From positions 196,400-260,399 of the forward strand of contig VSDK01002218.1 in assembly GCA_009767595.1 (NCBI GenBank): a DNA stretch of 64,000 bases, in the 5' to 3' direction. Origin of the DNA: Symbiodinium kawagutii (taxonomy: Eukaryota > Sar > Dinophyceae > Suessiales > Symbiodiniaceae). Positions 47,996 through 58,939 of this stretch are shown here, in pieces. Within the stretch, counting starts at the first letter, position 1, and each line of letters begins with the position of its first letter. The notes under the pieces are model-generated. The model did not search any database. It was not told the DNA's origin and saw only the letters and a list, made by a program, of their open reading frames with translations. The position numbers and the translations under genes were made by a program.

Positions 47996-48914
47996 CGATG
48001 ACGATGATGATGATGATGATGATGATGATGACGAAGATGATGATGATGATGACGAAGATGATGATGACGAAGATGATGATGACGAAGATGATGATGACGA
48101 AAATGATGGTAGTGATGATGAGTCAAATGCGCCATTGAAAAATACAAATCTAGACTAGGCACGTCTCTGCAACTACCACGTGCGAGGTCCTGCAAATGCA
48201 CTTTGGTGGGTACTGGAGGAAAAACAGTTTTTAAGAAACTATCGGCTTTCAAAGGATCATCAAGCAGGTCATCACTCTGGAACAAGAGGGGTAAACAACC
48301 TGCGTCCGTCTCTACTTTCTGAATACAAGGGCGCCTTCACCAGTGAAGAGAAACAAATTACTGAACAAAAAAACAAAAACGCAAACAAATCTGTCTTTGA
48401 CCCGTTCCATGCCTCGGAATTGAGTCAGGAGCAAGTCCTTTTTCACCAATTCTTCCTGCTCCGTCGGAAGCGCACTACACACACAGGTTGCAGTGATGCA
48501 AACGTAGTCTATGGGATCGACGACGAGCGTGCTGCCCACATGCCCACCCTCGTACTTATGGGTGTAGTACTGGTCCATGCTTTTGATTCCTTCAGCTGCA
48601 CAATTCACTGGAAGAGACCAACAACCGAGCGTCTCCTCAGCCAACTGAGTCAGTGTGCATGTTGATGCTGGGGAATTGTTGCCACAACTGCTGGCGAATT
48701 GCCCGCTAAACTCAGGATCTTCGCAAGTATCAGCCGCTGTGTTCTCCAAGAAGTTGATGGGTTTGATGGGTTTTCGCTTTTCAGTTTGAAGCATCCCAGC
48801 AACTTCGGCTTCCTGGAGCTGAACGCAGTCACCATCACAAGCTGAACGCTCTGCAGCGATCAAAATGTGGACCTGCAGCCATACCAGCGTGGCCAACGAT
48901 CTTCTCAGGACCAT
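44083..48914 (-). CDS. secreted vWD-like protein with Ser/Thr linker
   Basis: Predicted extracellular protein. Exon 1 starts at ATG 48914 with a signal peptide (MVLRRSLATLVWLQVHILIA) and a Cys-rich ectodomain (SPASTCTLTQLAEETLGCWS ... DYVCITATCVC), ending near LLLTQFRGMER at about 48403 (GTCAAAG donor). A small exon near 48270-48190 may add FQSDDLLDDPLKADSFLKTV. The next exon starts after GGGTAG at about 45680: SVTIGPTPSGGEITSAKIRY-RCC, then a Ser/Thr/Ala repeat linker, then GGDPHINTFGKQHYLLLKQG, the GDPH-x-TF signature of von Willebrand type D modules, to about 44750. The last exon, 44391-44083, ends GCVFDVCNGGGEVAAQLAAE-IMEA. Linkage of exon 1 to the rest is by order and shared secreted character. 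Confidence 0.65.
45303..45567 (-). repeat. in-frame Ser/Thr/Ala-coding GTCGTCGAC repeat
   Basis: Irregular tandem units of GTC/GAC/GAT triplets. In the frame continuous with GDPHI it encodes SSSSAT and STTSTT motifs, a mucin-like linker. Two other frames are open but acidic or Arg-rich. Confidence 0.85.
45740..47630. other. probable intron of the vWD-like gene
   Basis: A (CA)n run at 46555-46569 and AT-rich DNA. A minus frame of 194 codons (46635-46051) spans the run and lacks clear splice context; I do not treat it as an exon. Confidence 0.4.
47641..48113. repeat. ATG/GAT microsatellite with 156-bp higher-order repeat
   Basis: The GACGATGACGATG variant motif recurs at 47682, 47838 and 47994, exactly 156 bp apart, with the same order of GATCATG, GATAGTG and GATGGTG variants between. 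It is intronic to the vWD-like gene. The long poly-His and poly-Met frames over it are artefacts. Confidence 0.95.
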
Positions 48915-49308
48915 CGAGGCACAGGCTCCGCACAACGCAGGAACTAGGCACAACTGGAAAGAGAAATAGCGCTACGTGAACACAAACGTAACCACCTTGC
49001 ATTGGAACTCCCTGAGCAGGGTAGTGTATGGACGGCATTCTACTTGCATGCTAACGGTTTGCTTTCTCACATAATTGACTTTTGCAAGATGCATTTCCAC
49101 AATCTAAATCATGTTCAGTTCAACTCCTATCAGCCTCTACAATCATTGTTCCAACATGCTCCTTTGATCAAAGTCTAAGAAGGATACGAGGAGGATACTG
49201 TGATACTTGCAGCTCAGTCGCAAAGAAGCAAAGAACCTGCCTCCAATGCAAATCAGGGACTGTCAAAAATCCTCCGAAGTCAAAAACATGGGAACATGCT
49301 TGAATCCG

Positions 49309-49581
49309 TCAAAGCGCTACTTTCATATGGCATGGAGGAAGGGTACAAAAATGATCTCCAGACATCTCTGGAGCCCAAAACTTCAGCAGCCAAGTCACTC
49401 TTTCTTGGTCAGCACCTGGACCTGGGCTAAGCTTATCGATGCTGGTGCGACGGATCTTGATGTTCTCATTTAAATTCCAGCCACTTCCGCCAACCATTTC
49501 CTGACCAACTTCTTCGTGGCCATCAGCAAGCAACTTCCCAGCGGAAGTCTTCGATACAGTGAGCAGGAGTAAAACTAACAC
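49309..49581 (-). CDS. candidate secreted-protein exon
   Basis: The minus frame begins with a hydrophobic VLVLLLLTVSKTSAGKLLAD stretch, like a signal peptide, followed by GWNLNENIKIRR and PGADQERVTWLLKFWAPEM. No ATG lies directly at the start of the hydrophobic run, so the true start may be in another exon. Not recognised. Confidence 0.4.
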   Translation of the reverse strand: MLVLLLLTVSKTSAGKLLADGHEEVGQEMVGGSGWNLNENIKIRRTSIDKLSPGPGADQERVTWLLKFWAPEMSGDHFCTLPPCHMKVAL

Positions 49582-49929
49582 ACGTTGTCTAATGCAACTA
49601 TTGGCTGGGTTACAAATAAGAATCTATCCAAGATGGTTTGACCATCCGTATATCCACACAACTGGTTGCCATATCGGAGCGAAATGAGGATTACCAAATT
49701 GAACTGGTTGGTGAATTTGCCATCTCTCTCCATTGCCTTCTCATGGAAGTTCAGCTATGCCCGAGATCTTAGCTATTGTTGAGAAATATTGGTACTCAGC
49801 TAGTTCGTTCATATTGTTGGTTAAGATTGTTGGCTATTGAATATTGTTGGTTGGTATATAGGCCATGGCTGATTAACCAATATTGATACTCAACTGGTTG
49901 GTTCCTATGCATGCCATCCCTCGTTGGTC

Positions 49930-50018
49930 GCTTAAGCCCGGCCTTCCAGGTTTGGGCGCAAGGACTCCAGTAGCGAAGGCTTCAGCAAGATCTTCTCCGT
50001 TACCTAGGGTCACTTGGG
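49930..50018 (-). CDS. candidate exon, unknown
   Basis: After a CCCTAG acceptor the minus frame reads NGEDLAEAFATGVLAPKPGR. Short but coding-like. It may precede the 49.5 kb exon in the same gene. Confidence 0.35.
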
Positions 50019-50089
50019 GTCTAGCAGTTGGCAAATGATAGGTGTTAAGTTGATCAACCTGGTTGACTATAGTGGCTATCATAGTGGCT

Positions 50090-50700
50090 AGCTACGGCGG
50101 GCGTAGTTGACTAATGATAGCGGCTAATTAGAAAGGTTTGCAATTGCAGTGGTTGACTAGAGTGGTTAATTATAGATGGCATTAGATGGCTATCAATTGT
50201 AGTGCCTATAGTGGCTACCAATCATAGATGCCTACTGTATCAATTATAGTTCACCAAGATTACGGAGTTAATGATGGTGATCCATGGCACCTGGAACCCA
50301 AATGGCCAAGTGAGCACCATAACTACCGTGGTTCCTGGCTAATTGATCATGATGGTTGGTTGACCATTCTTATCCTCCCTATCTGATGATCGACCACTAG
50401 TCAAAGAACATCTAACCTCTGTATGGGAATGGGTCAAGATGGGCTAATATCGACCAACAAAAGTTCACATATGTTCACAACGCAGCAAGGACTAGTTTGG
50501 TCATTCAGGGGATGCTCATCAAGGTACAAGGTATTGATCCGCAGCCATTCACGTAGAAACGCTAGTTTCCGACAATAATTAGGGATGACAAAAACATTTG
50601 TGAATCACTGGCTGGTCCCTTGCCAACCATTCTAAACCAGGTTGACATCAATTGCTAGAAAGTTGTGCAGACACAATCAACCATCACCAACCGTTGCCAA
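50090..50700. other. degenerate TATAGTGGCTA-type repeats, no gene
   Basis: Loose repetition of GTGGCTA, TAGTGGTTA and GGTTGACTA motifs. No convincing exon. Confidence 0.4.
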
Positions 50701-50739
50701 CCACTGTTAACATTGTTTTCGGTCAACCATTCTTGACCA

Positions 50740-51327
50740 TTACGCAGGATACACCAATATCAACGCCTCACTGTAACCAATAATGGCAAGGACGATGCTA
50801 GCAAGAGCTCGGTGACGCACATACCGACGAAAGGAGACACTCTTGCAGCTCATCGTACCGATGTAGACAAGCCGTCCCATGCCCAGCGGCAAACGATGCG
50901 GAAAAGTTGCAAATTTGCTTGCCAAGAGCAAGCGGATGGCCTGTAGCACAAGCGCAAGGAGACAGTAAGTTACAGCACTTGGGAAGGACACAGCTTCACA
51001 TGTCCCTTTCTGTCTTCTGCACACGCATCCATCATAAATGGACGATTTCCTAGGGTTCATAGCAAAACGGTGGATTTTCCATTGCCATGTTAGTTTACCA
51101 GACGGTAAGCGGTTGACAATACCTGGCAAATACGTCGGCTGCCATGGCCATGGTTGCGCCTCAGGACCCTCCACGATGAAATGGTCTCCTTCTGACGTCA
51201 AGAGATGACTTGGATTTTTCAGATCCAAAAAATCCACCTGGGCACCGTCCAACTGGGGACAGAACTTGATGGGATCCTTTTGACTTGAGATGCTGAGATG
51301 AGATAATAAACCCATCCAAGACCACAT
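50740..51327 (-). CDS. membrane-protein ORF, unknown family
   Basis: A single open frame of 195 codons starts at ATG 51327. The N-terminal half is soluble (DPIKFCPQLDGAQVDFLDLK ... EGDHFIVEGPEAQPWPWQP). The C-terminal half has two hydrophobic segments, SAVTYCLLALVLQAIRLLLA and ALASIVLAIIGYSEALILVY, with basic residues between (SFRRYVRHR). A GT-type donor follows TYLPG at about 51120, so it could also be two exons. Not recognised. Confidence 0.55.
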   Translation of the reverse strand: MWSWMGLLSHLSISSQKDPIKFCPQLDGAQVDFLDLKNPSHLLTSEGDHFIVEGPEAQPWPWQPTYLPGIVNRLPSGKLTWQWKIHRFAMNPRKSSIYDGCVCRRQKGTCEAVSFPSAVTYCLLALVLQAIRLLLASKFATFPHRLPLGMGRLVYIGTMSCKSVSFRRYVRHRALASIVLAIIGYSEALILVYPA

Positions 51328-51399
51328 TCATTATCATTCATGGATATGTGCAGCTGTGCTTAAATGTTTTTTTGCCAATGCATAAACATATATTTTTTA

Positions 51400-52180
51400 A
51401 ATATCTAGCTCTCTGTCTCCATCTCCACTGCTGTCGCAAGGCTCCATCCCAGTTCGTCCGGGGTCGAGAGTAGCAAACTAAACATATGTGCTTATATAAT
51501 TCTTGGTTTGTTTGCATGTATGATTGGATTCATCCGATTAAGTAATTGACATGAATGTGCTTCAATATTTCTCAGCCACTGAGAAACACCTTGAGGTAGC
51601 CATGGTGGCCACTGAGTTAGCCACTTAGCGCGTCAATCAACAGCTGTGATGTACACTGGCATCACCGGGCGCTCCGAAAAAGAGCTGTAGCACTGGATAG
51701 GATCAAGGTTGGCATAGCCGCAATCACCCAACGTTCATGACAAGCTTCGCAGCTTTGCACCCTTCAGTAGGCTAACATCATTGTTTTTTTCACTCTTACT
51801 GTGGTCTTCTTTTTGATTACTTGCTATTAGCCAACATTCAAACAAATTAATAGTGTTCACTTGGTTTGCATCACTATATCTGAGACCGAGATCCTTGCTT
51901 ATGTTACGTTGACGGCTATTTTTTTAACCGGCCAACATGAATCAAATAATCAAATTAAACCAAGTTCAACCATGACCCAACAGGGATTAGACGCTTGCTC
52001 AATGGCTCATTGTTGACTAGAAGCCGCTTGCCAAGTGAAGAATAAACCAGAAAAGGCTGATTTGGTTGACTTCCCCAAGAAAAGACCGGATTATGCAAAT
52101 TAGATTGGGTAACCGGCTATATAATTCTCAACCAATGCTTCTGGCAATCATGGTTACTGCAGTTGGCTGACAACTGGGGC
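51400..52180. other. no supported gene
   Basis: AT-rich DNA with short frames only; no repeats of note apart from those listed separately. Confidence 0.4.
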
Positions 52181-52189
52181 GTTTGGTTT

Positions 52190-52239
52190 CAATCGGGGTT
52201 TCTTCTAATGGGGGACCTGGAAAAAAGTGTATATAATTG

Positions 52240-52270
<31 letters not shown>

Positions 52271-52336
52271 ATATATATAAATGGTGAATTCATATTTGAT
52301 GATTTGGGGGGTCCCCAATTTTGAGAAACACCCAGA
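52190..52336. mobile_element. TIR element family B, copy B3
   Basis: Ends GGGGTTTCTTCTAATGGGGG and GGGTCCCCAATTTTGAGAAA (then CACCC) are inverted repeats. The interior has expanded into a (TA)n run at about 52235-52280. Confidence 0.65.
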
Positions 52337-52708
52337 TTAGCTCAGGTGTGCCAACCTCCTGCCGCCACTGCAGATCAGCCGCAACCAAAGGATTCGATGC
52401 GTCCTGCCAGGACACCAGCTATGATTGTCCCCGCTTCCCTGGTTAAAGGATGGCTAGTCAACAATGATCTTGTAAATCACCAGGTCGCCGGGCTGACTTA
52501 ACTTCTGAATCTTTTTGTTGCCAAATCCGTTCTTCAAATGTTGACCAGGTGTTAATCCTTTGAACATCTTTGCAGGTTCAAGACTTGACTTGTTAATCAT
52601 CTCCGTTCTTTAGGGAGATGCTCCATATTAATCAACTAATCTAGGGTCATTAATGATCGAAGATGCTTCACCCCCTCTCTCCATCGCAGCCCCTCCGCAA
52701 GCTGCCCC

Positions 52709-54105
52709 ATGAGCTCACGAGCGCACCTTGATCAAATGGACCGTCCATCCAATCACGCGAGGCAGCTGCGTTCCGGGGCACTCTGCAGCCATGGCGAAGC
52801 CCCAGAGATTGCGACATGGCTTGATGTTCAACGAGCACAGTGCGTGCGCCTGCCCGTTGATCCTTTTTCATACGCAAGTTTCTCACATCTGCCGTCTACA
52901 GTCGACACAATCTAAGTTCAATGTGCTGGTGAAGGCTGAGGAGAAAAGCAATGAGAAGAAATCTTGTGGCTGCAACACGTCCAGGACCACGACAAACTAC
53001 ACATTGCCGGCAAAAGGAATTGCAGCTTCAAAATGCTAAGCCAGTGCGTCGGACCAAAAAAAGGCTGCAAGTGTTTGATCTGGCATTGAGGGACAAACGA
53101 GACCCTCAAGGAAGAACAGTTCTACTCAACCACTCTCTCTCTCCATCGCCGTCTCCAGGAGATAAGCATTCATCTACTCAACCACTCTCTGCCACAATTT
53201 TGTGGCCGTTTCTTTTTCCTAGGTAGGCCCGTTACACAGTATGACCAGTACTACCGGTTGCATAATAGGAGGAAGAGTTCAACATAGTTTCACCAACAGC
53301 TCGCGCTTGTGCTTTGCCCATCATTTGCAGCTGGTGATTGTGGGGACCCGACAGGTCACATGAGTTCCAACACACCAGCATTGAGACCCCATGTGATGTT
53401 GGACCGCCACATTCGGAACAATTCGGTGATGCTGCAGCAACTCCCGGACGGCAACTAGATCTGCAAGATGTTCGATTTAATGACCTGCCCACCACACGCA
53501 AAAAAATGACTCCCCTCGTGAGTCTTGGAGATAGTTTAGGAGCACACCATCTCAAAAACAAAGCCATGTCAGCTTCACTTGACGAGTGAAGCAGAATTCA
53601 AAAGAGCCCAAATCAACTAACCATCACCATGAACCATAACAAAGCATCATTGAGTATCATTAGCTATGCTATTAACTACCATTGCCATGACTAAGGGTCA
53701 TTCAGCATCAATGTTGAATACATGTATATATGTAAAAGATATATAGCCAGTTATGAACAAGTATCAGCTTAACGACTGCTGCAATACATTGATGAACTCC
53801 TTGGCTAATAGGAATAACCACGGTAATTAAGTACAAGCAATGGGTTGATTAGGTGCTAATGCGAACAACTACAAGCTGATGATTCTCCAACGGCAGTGGC
53901 TCAGCAACGGGCCATGCAGAGTGTCGCGAGAGAAGAGGATTCTTGGCGCCGTCACAGCGTGGGGCCCCCGGATCTTTCAAAATTATCGACTCATGCTTTC
54001 ATTGTCCACCATGATGATCATTCTCTTACTGATCAATGGTGGGTCCGTATCTTTAAGCCACCACCGGTTTTACCTTCAATAGCCAGCGACTTGCCATCCA
54101 CATAG
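52709..54105 (+). CDS. plus-strand open frames, possible gene or element remnant
   Basis: Three plus frames look coding. 52951-53150 is basic (PVRRTKKRLQVFDLALRDKR, then DPQGRTVLLNHSLSPSPSP). 53390-53589 reads CDVGPPHSEQFGDAAATPGR then QLDLQDVRFNDLPTTRKKMT and stops. 53896-54105 reads RAMQSVAREEDSWRRHSVGP then PDLSKLSTHAFIVHHDDHSL. A duplication of TCTACTCAACCACTCTCT lies at about 53119 and 53172. No family is recognised. The direction is opposite to the array. Confidence 0.35.
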
Positions 54106-54109
54106 TAGG

Positions 54110-56500
54110 GTTTATTTGTAATTATGGATCTACCATTCTCATTTTCTTGCTGATTATTCATTGTTATCATTAATTGTAATCAGTATTGTGAGTAAGTAAC
54201 ATCAACTAGTACATCGTTTCAGAGTCATCCTGGGTCTTTATTGATTCACCGCTAGAGACTTCTTATAAACAACTGTCACCGACTATTTCGGCGACGACTA
54301 TCAACTAAAGACTATGAACCAGCCGGTCATTCTGATGAGGGGTTCGGGACTCGAAAATGGACAGTGTGTTTACCATGCGAACTTTCAATTCTGCAACATC
54401 TGCCTTGACATTTTGCCTGTCACAACTGCGTCGTTGCGGTAGAAAACGTTGCTGACGCCAAGCTCAACAAGTCAAAAGAATAACTGAGGGCAACCGACAG
54501 CATCTCCATCACAGCCGACCTGAACCAAAGTCAACCCCTCCGAATGATCCACAGCAATTGACATCAAATAGAACAACGACTTTAGTCGTACCCATGCTGC
54601 TGAATTCACCACACGAATATTTCATGGTCAAAAACACAACGCACAGACACAAACCCAGAGACGGAGAGATAGATTGATGGAGGCATAAATTCTATTTTCT
54701 CAACTGATTGACCCCTCTCTGCATCTTTGTCCTGGCATGCGTTTCAGGGTATGGAAACATCTCACAGGTTTGAGGCATGTTTTGTGGGCGTTTTTCATGC
54801 CAGTTGAACATTGCAATTCTCAATGCTTTGGGGGCTTGTCAAAAGAAATGCCAGATACGCCAATAAGTAAATAGGTTGATGGATGCATGGATATGTAGAG
54901 TAACGGTTGGCAGATATGACTCTGATATGAGTAGATTTTGAAAAATAATTAGACATGTCATGGTTAGATAAACATTGCTGTAGAAACATTCATATAGAAT
55001 GACATAGATAGATACACAAACATGTGCCCATAAATCGAACACAAATAGAGTTAGACCCAATGAAACAATGAGTGTTCAATACACACATACATTGAAAGGT
55101 AAAAAATAAACAGTAACCTTAAATAAATGATAATATATTCAAAAAATGCAAAAACAATGACTGATACACAGAAACAAAGATCTCAGCATGATATGATAGA
55201 ATGATAGATTGATAGATCGGTGATCGGTGGAAAAATAAATAGATAGTGATAATGGATGATAATGGCAGGTAGCTAGATAGATAGATAGCTCATTGATAAC
55301 TCAGGACAGATGAGTCGTGAACGAAAATATTAGATAAGCAAATGGACACACACAAACACAAATTTATATATTCAAAAACGATCTACTACATTTGTTTTTT
55401 TGCCGGGGCGTCGCAATGGGTTTGCCCCAGTGGCAAGCAGTCGGAACTTAGTTCGTTGGGGGCCAGGCCGTACGCTTGAATTACAGGGGTCAATAGGAAA
55501 CTAAGTGGCCAAAAATATACAATGTGGGTTTCAGTCTGGGAATTGCTGGAAGAGAAATCTCAGGCAAAACCACTTGCAATATTCTGGACCGTCTACAAAC
55601 GAAACACTTTACACACTGTACATGTCTGAAATGAATGGTTCTCAATACTCTAGACAAATCACATATATATATATATATAGGGCAACTGGACAAATTAGCA
55701 CCTTCAAAAAACATAATGTACGCTCAAACAAATCTGTTTTCGGAAACATGCATGTGCTATTGCGTGCAGGAGGTCAAATTTCAATGAACTAGTAGGTCAA
55801 GAATGGTCAAGAAAATTTGATATAATTTTGTATAGATGGCTTTGATTGGTTATGGGAAAACGTCCTGATTCGTAGAAGCATCATGTCGTGCGCAAAACGT
55901 TGACCTCAAACATCCCAACAATTACTACTGCGCCATCGCAGGTGGGCCAAACTGCAGTCCAACTGGTACTAACTGGTCATGGCTCCCCCAAAAAATCAAA
56001 CATTGATCACAAAAATGCCCTTTGAAGCAATCCTACACAACCAGGGGATTAGATTTGCATCAATTTGCCCTAGGGATCCCAATCGTGGTCTCCATCGCAC
56101 CTCCTGACACCACCCTGTGCCTGCGCACTTTGGCTGCAAAGGCACTGCCCAAAACCACCGTCCTGAAATTTGCCGCACTGCTCAAGCGGCAGTGGTGGGT
56201 CTTCTACCTGTTTACTGGTCACTGGGCAAGAAAACCCCCGAGAGAGGGCTTGGGCATCAAACTTCTTTTCTCACTCAAAAAGTGCGCAGTGGAATGTAGT
56301 GAACTCATGTTGCCTCTTTTTCCAGCTCTGGATTGTGCACAGCAGTACGCTTTGACCATCTTTGACCTTTGCATTCTTGGTCACTGAATTGCATACACTG
56401 AAGTGAGGCGCTTTTGCGCACGGGTGAGCGGAAGTAAACTACCCAGATATGGTGGCTGGACATCCACCGCTGCACTTGTACACATTGAATGCACCTGGGG
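54110..56500. other. AT-rich intergenic DNA, no supported gene
   Basis: Contains GATA-type repeats near 55200-55290, a TA run near 55660 and repeat E copy 4. Open frames are short and AT-biased. Confidence 0.45.
55392..55430 (-). repeat. GGCAAAAA repeat family (E), copy 4
   Basis: The minus strand reads TTGCCACTGGGGCAAACCCA then TTGCGACGCCCCGGCAAAAA. The longest copy; its two arms can form a hairpin. Confidence 0.5.
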
Positions 56501-56510
56501 GCTCTTGCCA

Positions 56511-57581
56511 TCAGGATTTCAGTTCGTGCATCTCCAAGACGGATGGAGGATTGCACACGCGATCCAAGAGTTTCACTGCCAGCTGGTCACAATCCAGCAG
56601 CTTGGTGCCACCCAGTCCGATCGCACCAAGCACCTGATCAACGTCCGCTTCGGAAAGGTCGTGGTCTTGCGAGATGAATTCCACGATGCGTTCACGGCTG
56701 ATCTTTGCTCGGTTGCTGGACAACCTCCGCAACGCTTGCTGGACTGAGGCCACGCTGGCGTTCTCTCGATCCTTGCACGGTTGTGCCATCTCAACCTTAT
56801 CACAGGAGATCATGAAATCATAAAATATATTACTGACACTTCACGGTGGATCAAATGCTATTTCTATGGTGACTATTCTGTCAGACCTATATAGCGATAT
56901 ACCTTCACTGAAGCTGTAATCATGACTTTGCTCTATTTTACCACTGCTTCCAACATTCCCAAACTTCCCCCCCTCAACAAACACATATCACATCACTGTC
57001 ACATCATGGCATCCCTCACCTTGTTCTCCTCCAGCACGTCCATCAGCATCTTCTGATTCCACTTGGTGCGCTCAGTTGGAGCTCCAGGTTTGGTGGTACC
57101 TGAGCTTCCGACCAGCATGGCGTCAAGCTCGTCATCAGGCAAGCACCAGCCCGCACATCTCAGGAAGTCACGTGCTTGCTTCTTTCCTGGGCAGCTGTTG
57201 ATCCGCTAAAACTTGTAGTGGATACATGGCAAATCCATTGAATCCCTAAAAGCACAACAAAATCAACAGCAAAAAAAAACAACAGATGATCAATGTCACC
57301 CAGTTTCTCAAGACACCTTCTTTGTTCACGTCCAGCATTTCAAAGGCGACCTTCAAATCATGGGGGCTCGTCAAGGCCATGGTCGCACCCTCAACGCCCT
57401 GAGGCGGCTTTGCGCCTGTGAGCTCACCGGCTGCCTTGCGATGAACATGGTAGCCCTGAGATCCATCTTTGGAAGCCATGGGCGGTTCCGCCAAGGGGCT
57501 TGAGCCGCCAAAATGACTGCTGCCCATAGGCTGCATAGATGCCACAGAATTTGCAGTCTTCACGTAGTTTGTAGAGTTCAT
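56511..57581 (-). CDS. EF-hand-like (calmodulin/centrin-type) protein
   Basis: Three exons. Exon 1 is 57581-~57310: an ATG, then a low-complexity lead (ANSVASMQPMGSSHFGGSSP), then HDLKVAFEMLDVNKEGVL, which looks like the start of an EF-hand. Exon 2 is about 57205-57029: GKKQARDFLRCAGWCLPDDE, LDAML and WNQKMLMDVLEENK, with a GTGAGG donor. Exon 3 is 56771-56511: ENASVASVQQALRRLSSNRA, RERIVEFISQDHDLSEADVD, QVLGAIGLGGTKLLDCDQL. The helix-loop-helix spacing fits paired EF-hands, but the loops lack most acidic calcium ligands, so calcium binding may be lost. Likely a soluble regulatory or cytoskeletal protein. Confidence 0.7.
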
Positions 57582-57708
57582 AGTGAAAATTTATACGTTT
57601 GCCCGTAAGGAGTGTACTTAGGCGAGTTGATGCTATGCCATGTGCATGTGTGAAGCTGATGCAAATCCCTATCACTGCTGGTGCCTTTTCGATGGAGGGC
57701 TGCCCGAC

Positions 57709-57767
57709 CAGCAGCAGGTTCCCACTGGGAGCCTGCTCAGCAGCAGGTTTCCACTGGGAGCCTACCA
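57709..57767. repeat. 29-bp tandem duplication
   Basis: CAGCAGCAGGTTCCCACTGG plus GAGCCTGCT, then the same with TTTCC and TACC at the variable points. It lies about 130 bp upstream of the EF-hand start. Confidence 0.85.
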
Positions 57768-58284
57768 TGGATAAAACTTTGAAGCTAGTATACCACTACC
57801 ATGTGGGCACTGGTTCAGACTAGCTTCGAAATTGGGACAAGCTTCATGCTCCCTAACAAGATCTAAGTGCACGTGGACGCAAATCGAACGTTCCTTGGGA
57901 CAAGCATCATGTCCTGCTGCAATTTTCTACGTGCACATCACATATTTGGTGAACCTACTGAATTTATATATAGGCAAAATCTAGAAGCATTGAAGCGTAA
58001 TGCAGAATTATGGGTATGCGTGTGGGTGTGCTACGTGATGAACCCTTCGTATTTTTCTGCCGGGATGTGCAAGGGTTCCTATCACATGTGCAATATTTAC
58101 AAATGAAAGTATACATGTTTTCTTGTCTATACATGCAAAAAATTTTATATATACACACTGAAACTGAGAAACAACACAAGTATATAAACATGCCGTTTGA
58201 ATCCCGAGTTGCATGATTGTTTTTAGTTACATGATTTGAAATGGATGCTACACAGCACCATGTAGGCTGGTACTTGGAATGCCT

Positions 58285-58405
58285 GACACCGTGCCGCAGC
58301 CTGGCCACCGCGGAAGAATTTCAACCTGAAAGCGGCGGAGCGGCCCGACCTGCCTTGTGGCTCCTTTCGCTTTATCGTTTGCTGATTCTTCTGAAGCCCC
58401 AGACC
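58285..58405 (-). CDS. candidate exon, unknown
   Basis: After GGGGCTTCAG the minus strand has two open frames, one acidic/mixed (SANDKAKGATRQVGPLRRFQ) and one strongly basic (KNQQTIKRKEPQGRSGRSAA), ending at a TGTCAG|GCATTC junction. It follows element B4 in transcription order. Confidence 0.35.
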
Positions 58406-58417
58406 TGCCCTTCCACA

Positions 58418-58521
58418 TGGTGGTTTCTCAAGTCATAGGGGGCCCAAAAACTGCTTGGTTCATGACTATAAATGCCTATTAATGGATGATTTGGGGGGTC
58501 CCCTATTTTGAGGAACCCTCA
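58418..58521. mobile_element. TIR element family B, copy B4
   Basis: 104 bp with ends TGGTGGTTTCTCAAGTCATA and CCCCTATTTTGAGGAACCCT. It contains GATGATTTGGGGGGTCCCCT as in B3. It lies between two minus-strand exon candidates and directly abuts the end of the upstream one, as expected for an intron made of the element. Confidence 0.7.
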
Positions 58522-58523
58522 CA

Positions 58524-58930
58524 TCAGAAAAGCAACTGCTGGTTTTGACTTTTGACTGAAGGTTTTGGGTGCACAGCAGCCTTCAGAAAGCCATGGATCC
58601 GCACCAAGGCATTCTCTAAGTGTCCGAACGCAATGGCAGGGGCACATTGGCCATGTTCCAGGCTCCTGGGCACAAGGTTTTGGATGCCGTGTCTTGCTGG
58701 ATAACATGATCTCACCAATCTCAAAATTTGTTTAAAGCATGTGAATTACAGCATATTACAACATTCCCATTATACGGTAGTTGGTGCCATGGGTAGTGGC
58801 TGATGCCCATCTGCTGTTGCCCCACCCTTGAGCTCGCTACTCGCCAAACAACGCGGACGCCAAATGCCATGAATCTGACCTGTAGCGGGAACGCGGTTGG
58901 ACCAGCTGCCACAACAGGAGCTGATATTAA
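58524..58930 (-). CDS. two exons of an unknown gene
   Basis: An exon near 58905-58790 reads VRFMAFGVRVVWRVASSRVG then QQQMGISHYPW. An exon near 58695-58524 follows TTATCCAG and reads RHGIQNLVPRSLEHGQCAPA then IAFGHLENALVRIHGFLKAA. Both have convincing composition. The second either ends in a stop at 58524 or is spliced just before it. No family is recognised. Confidence 0.45.
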
Positions 58931-58939
58931 AGCCGGTTA

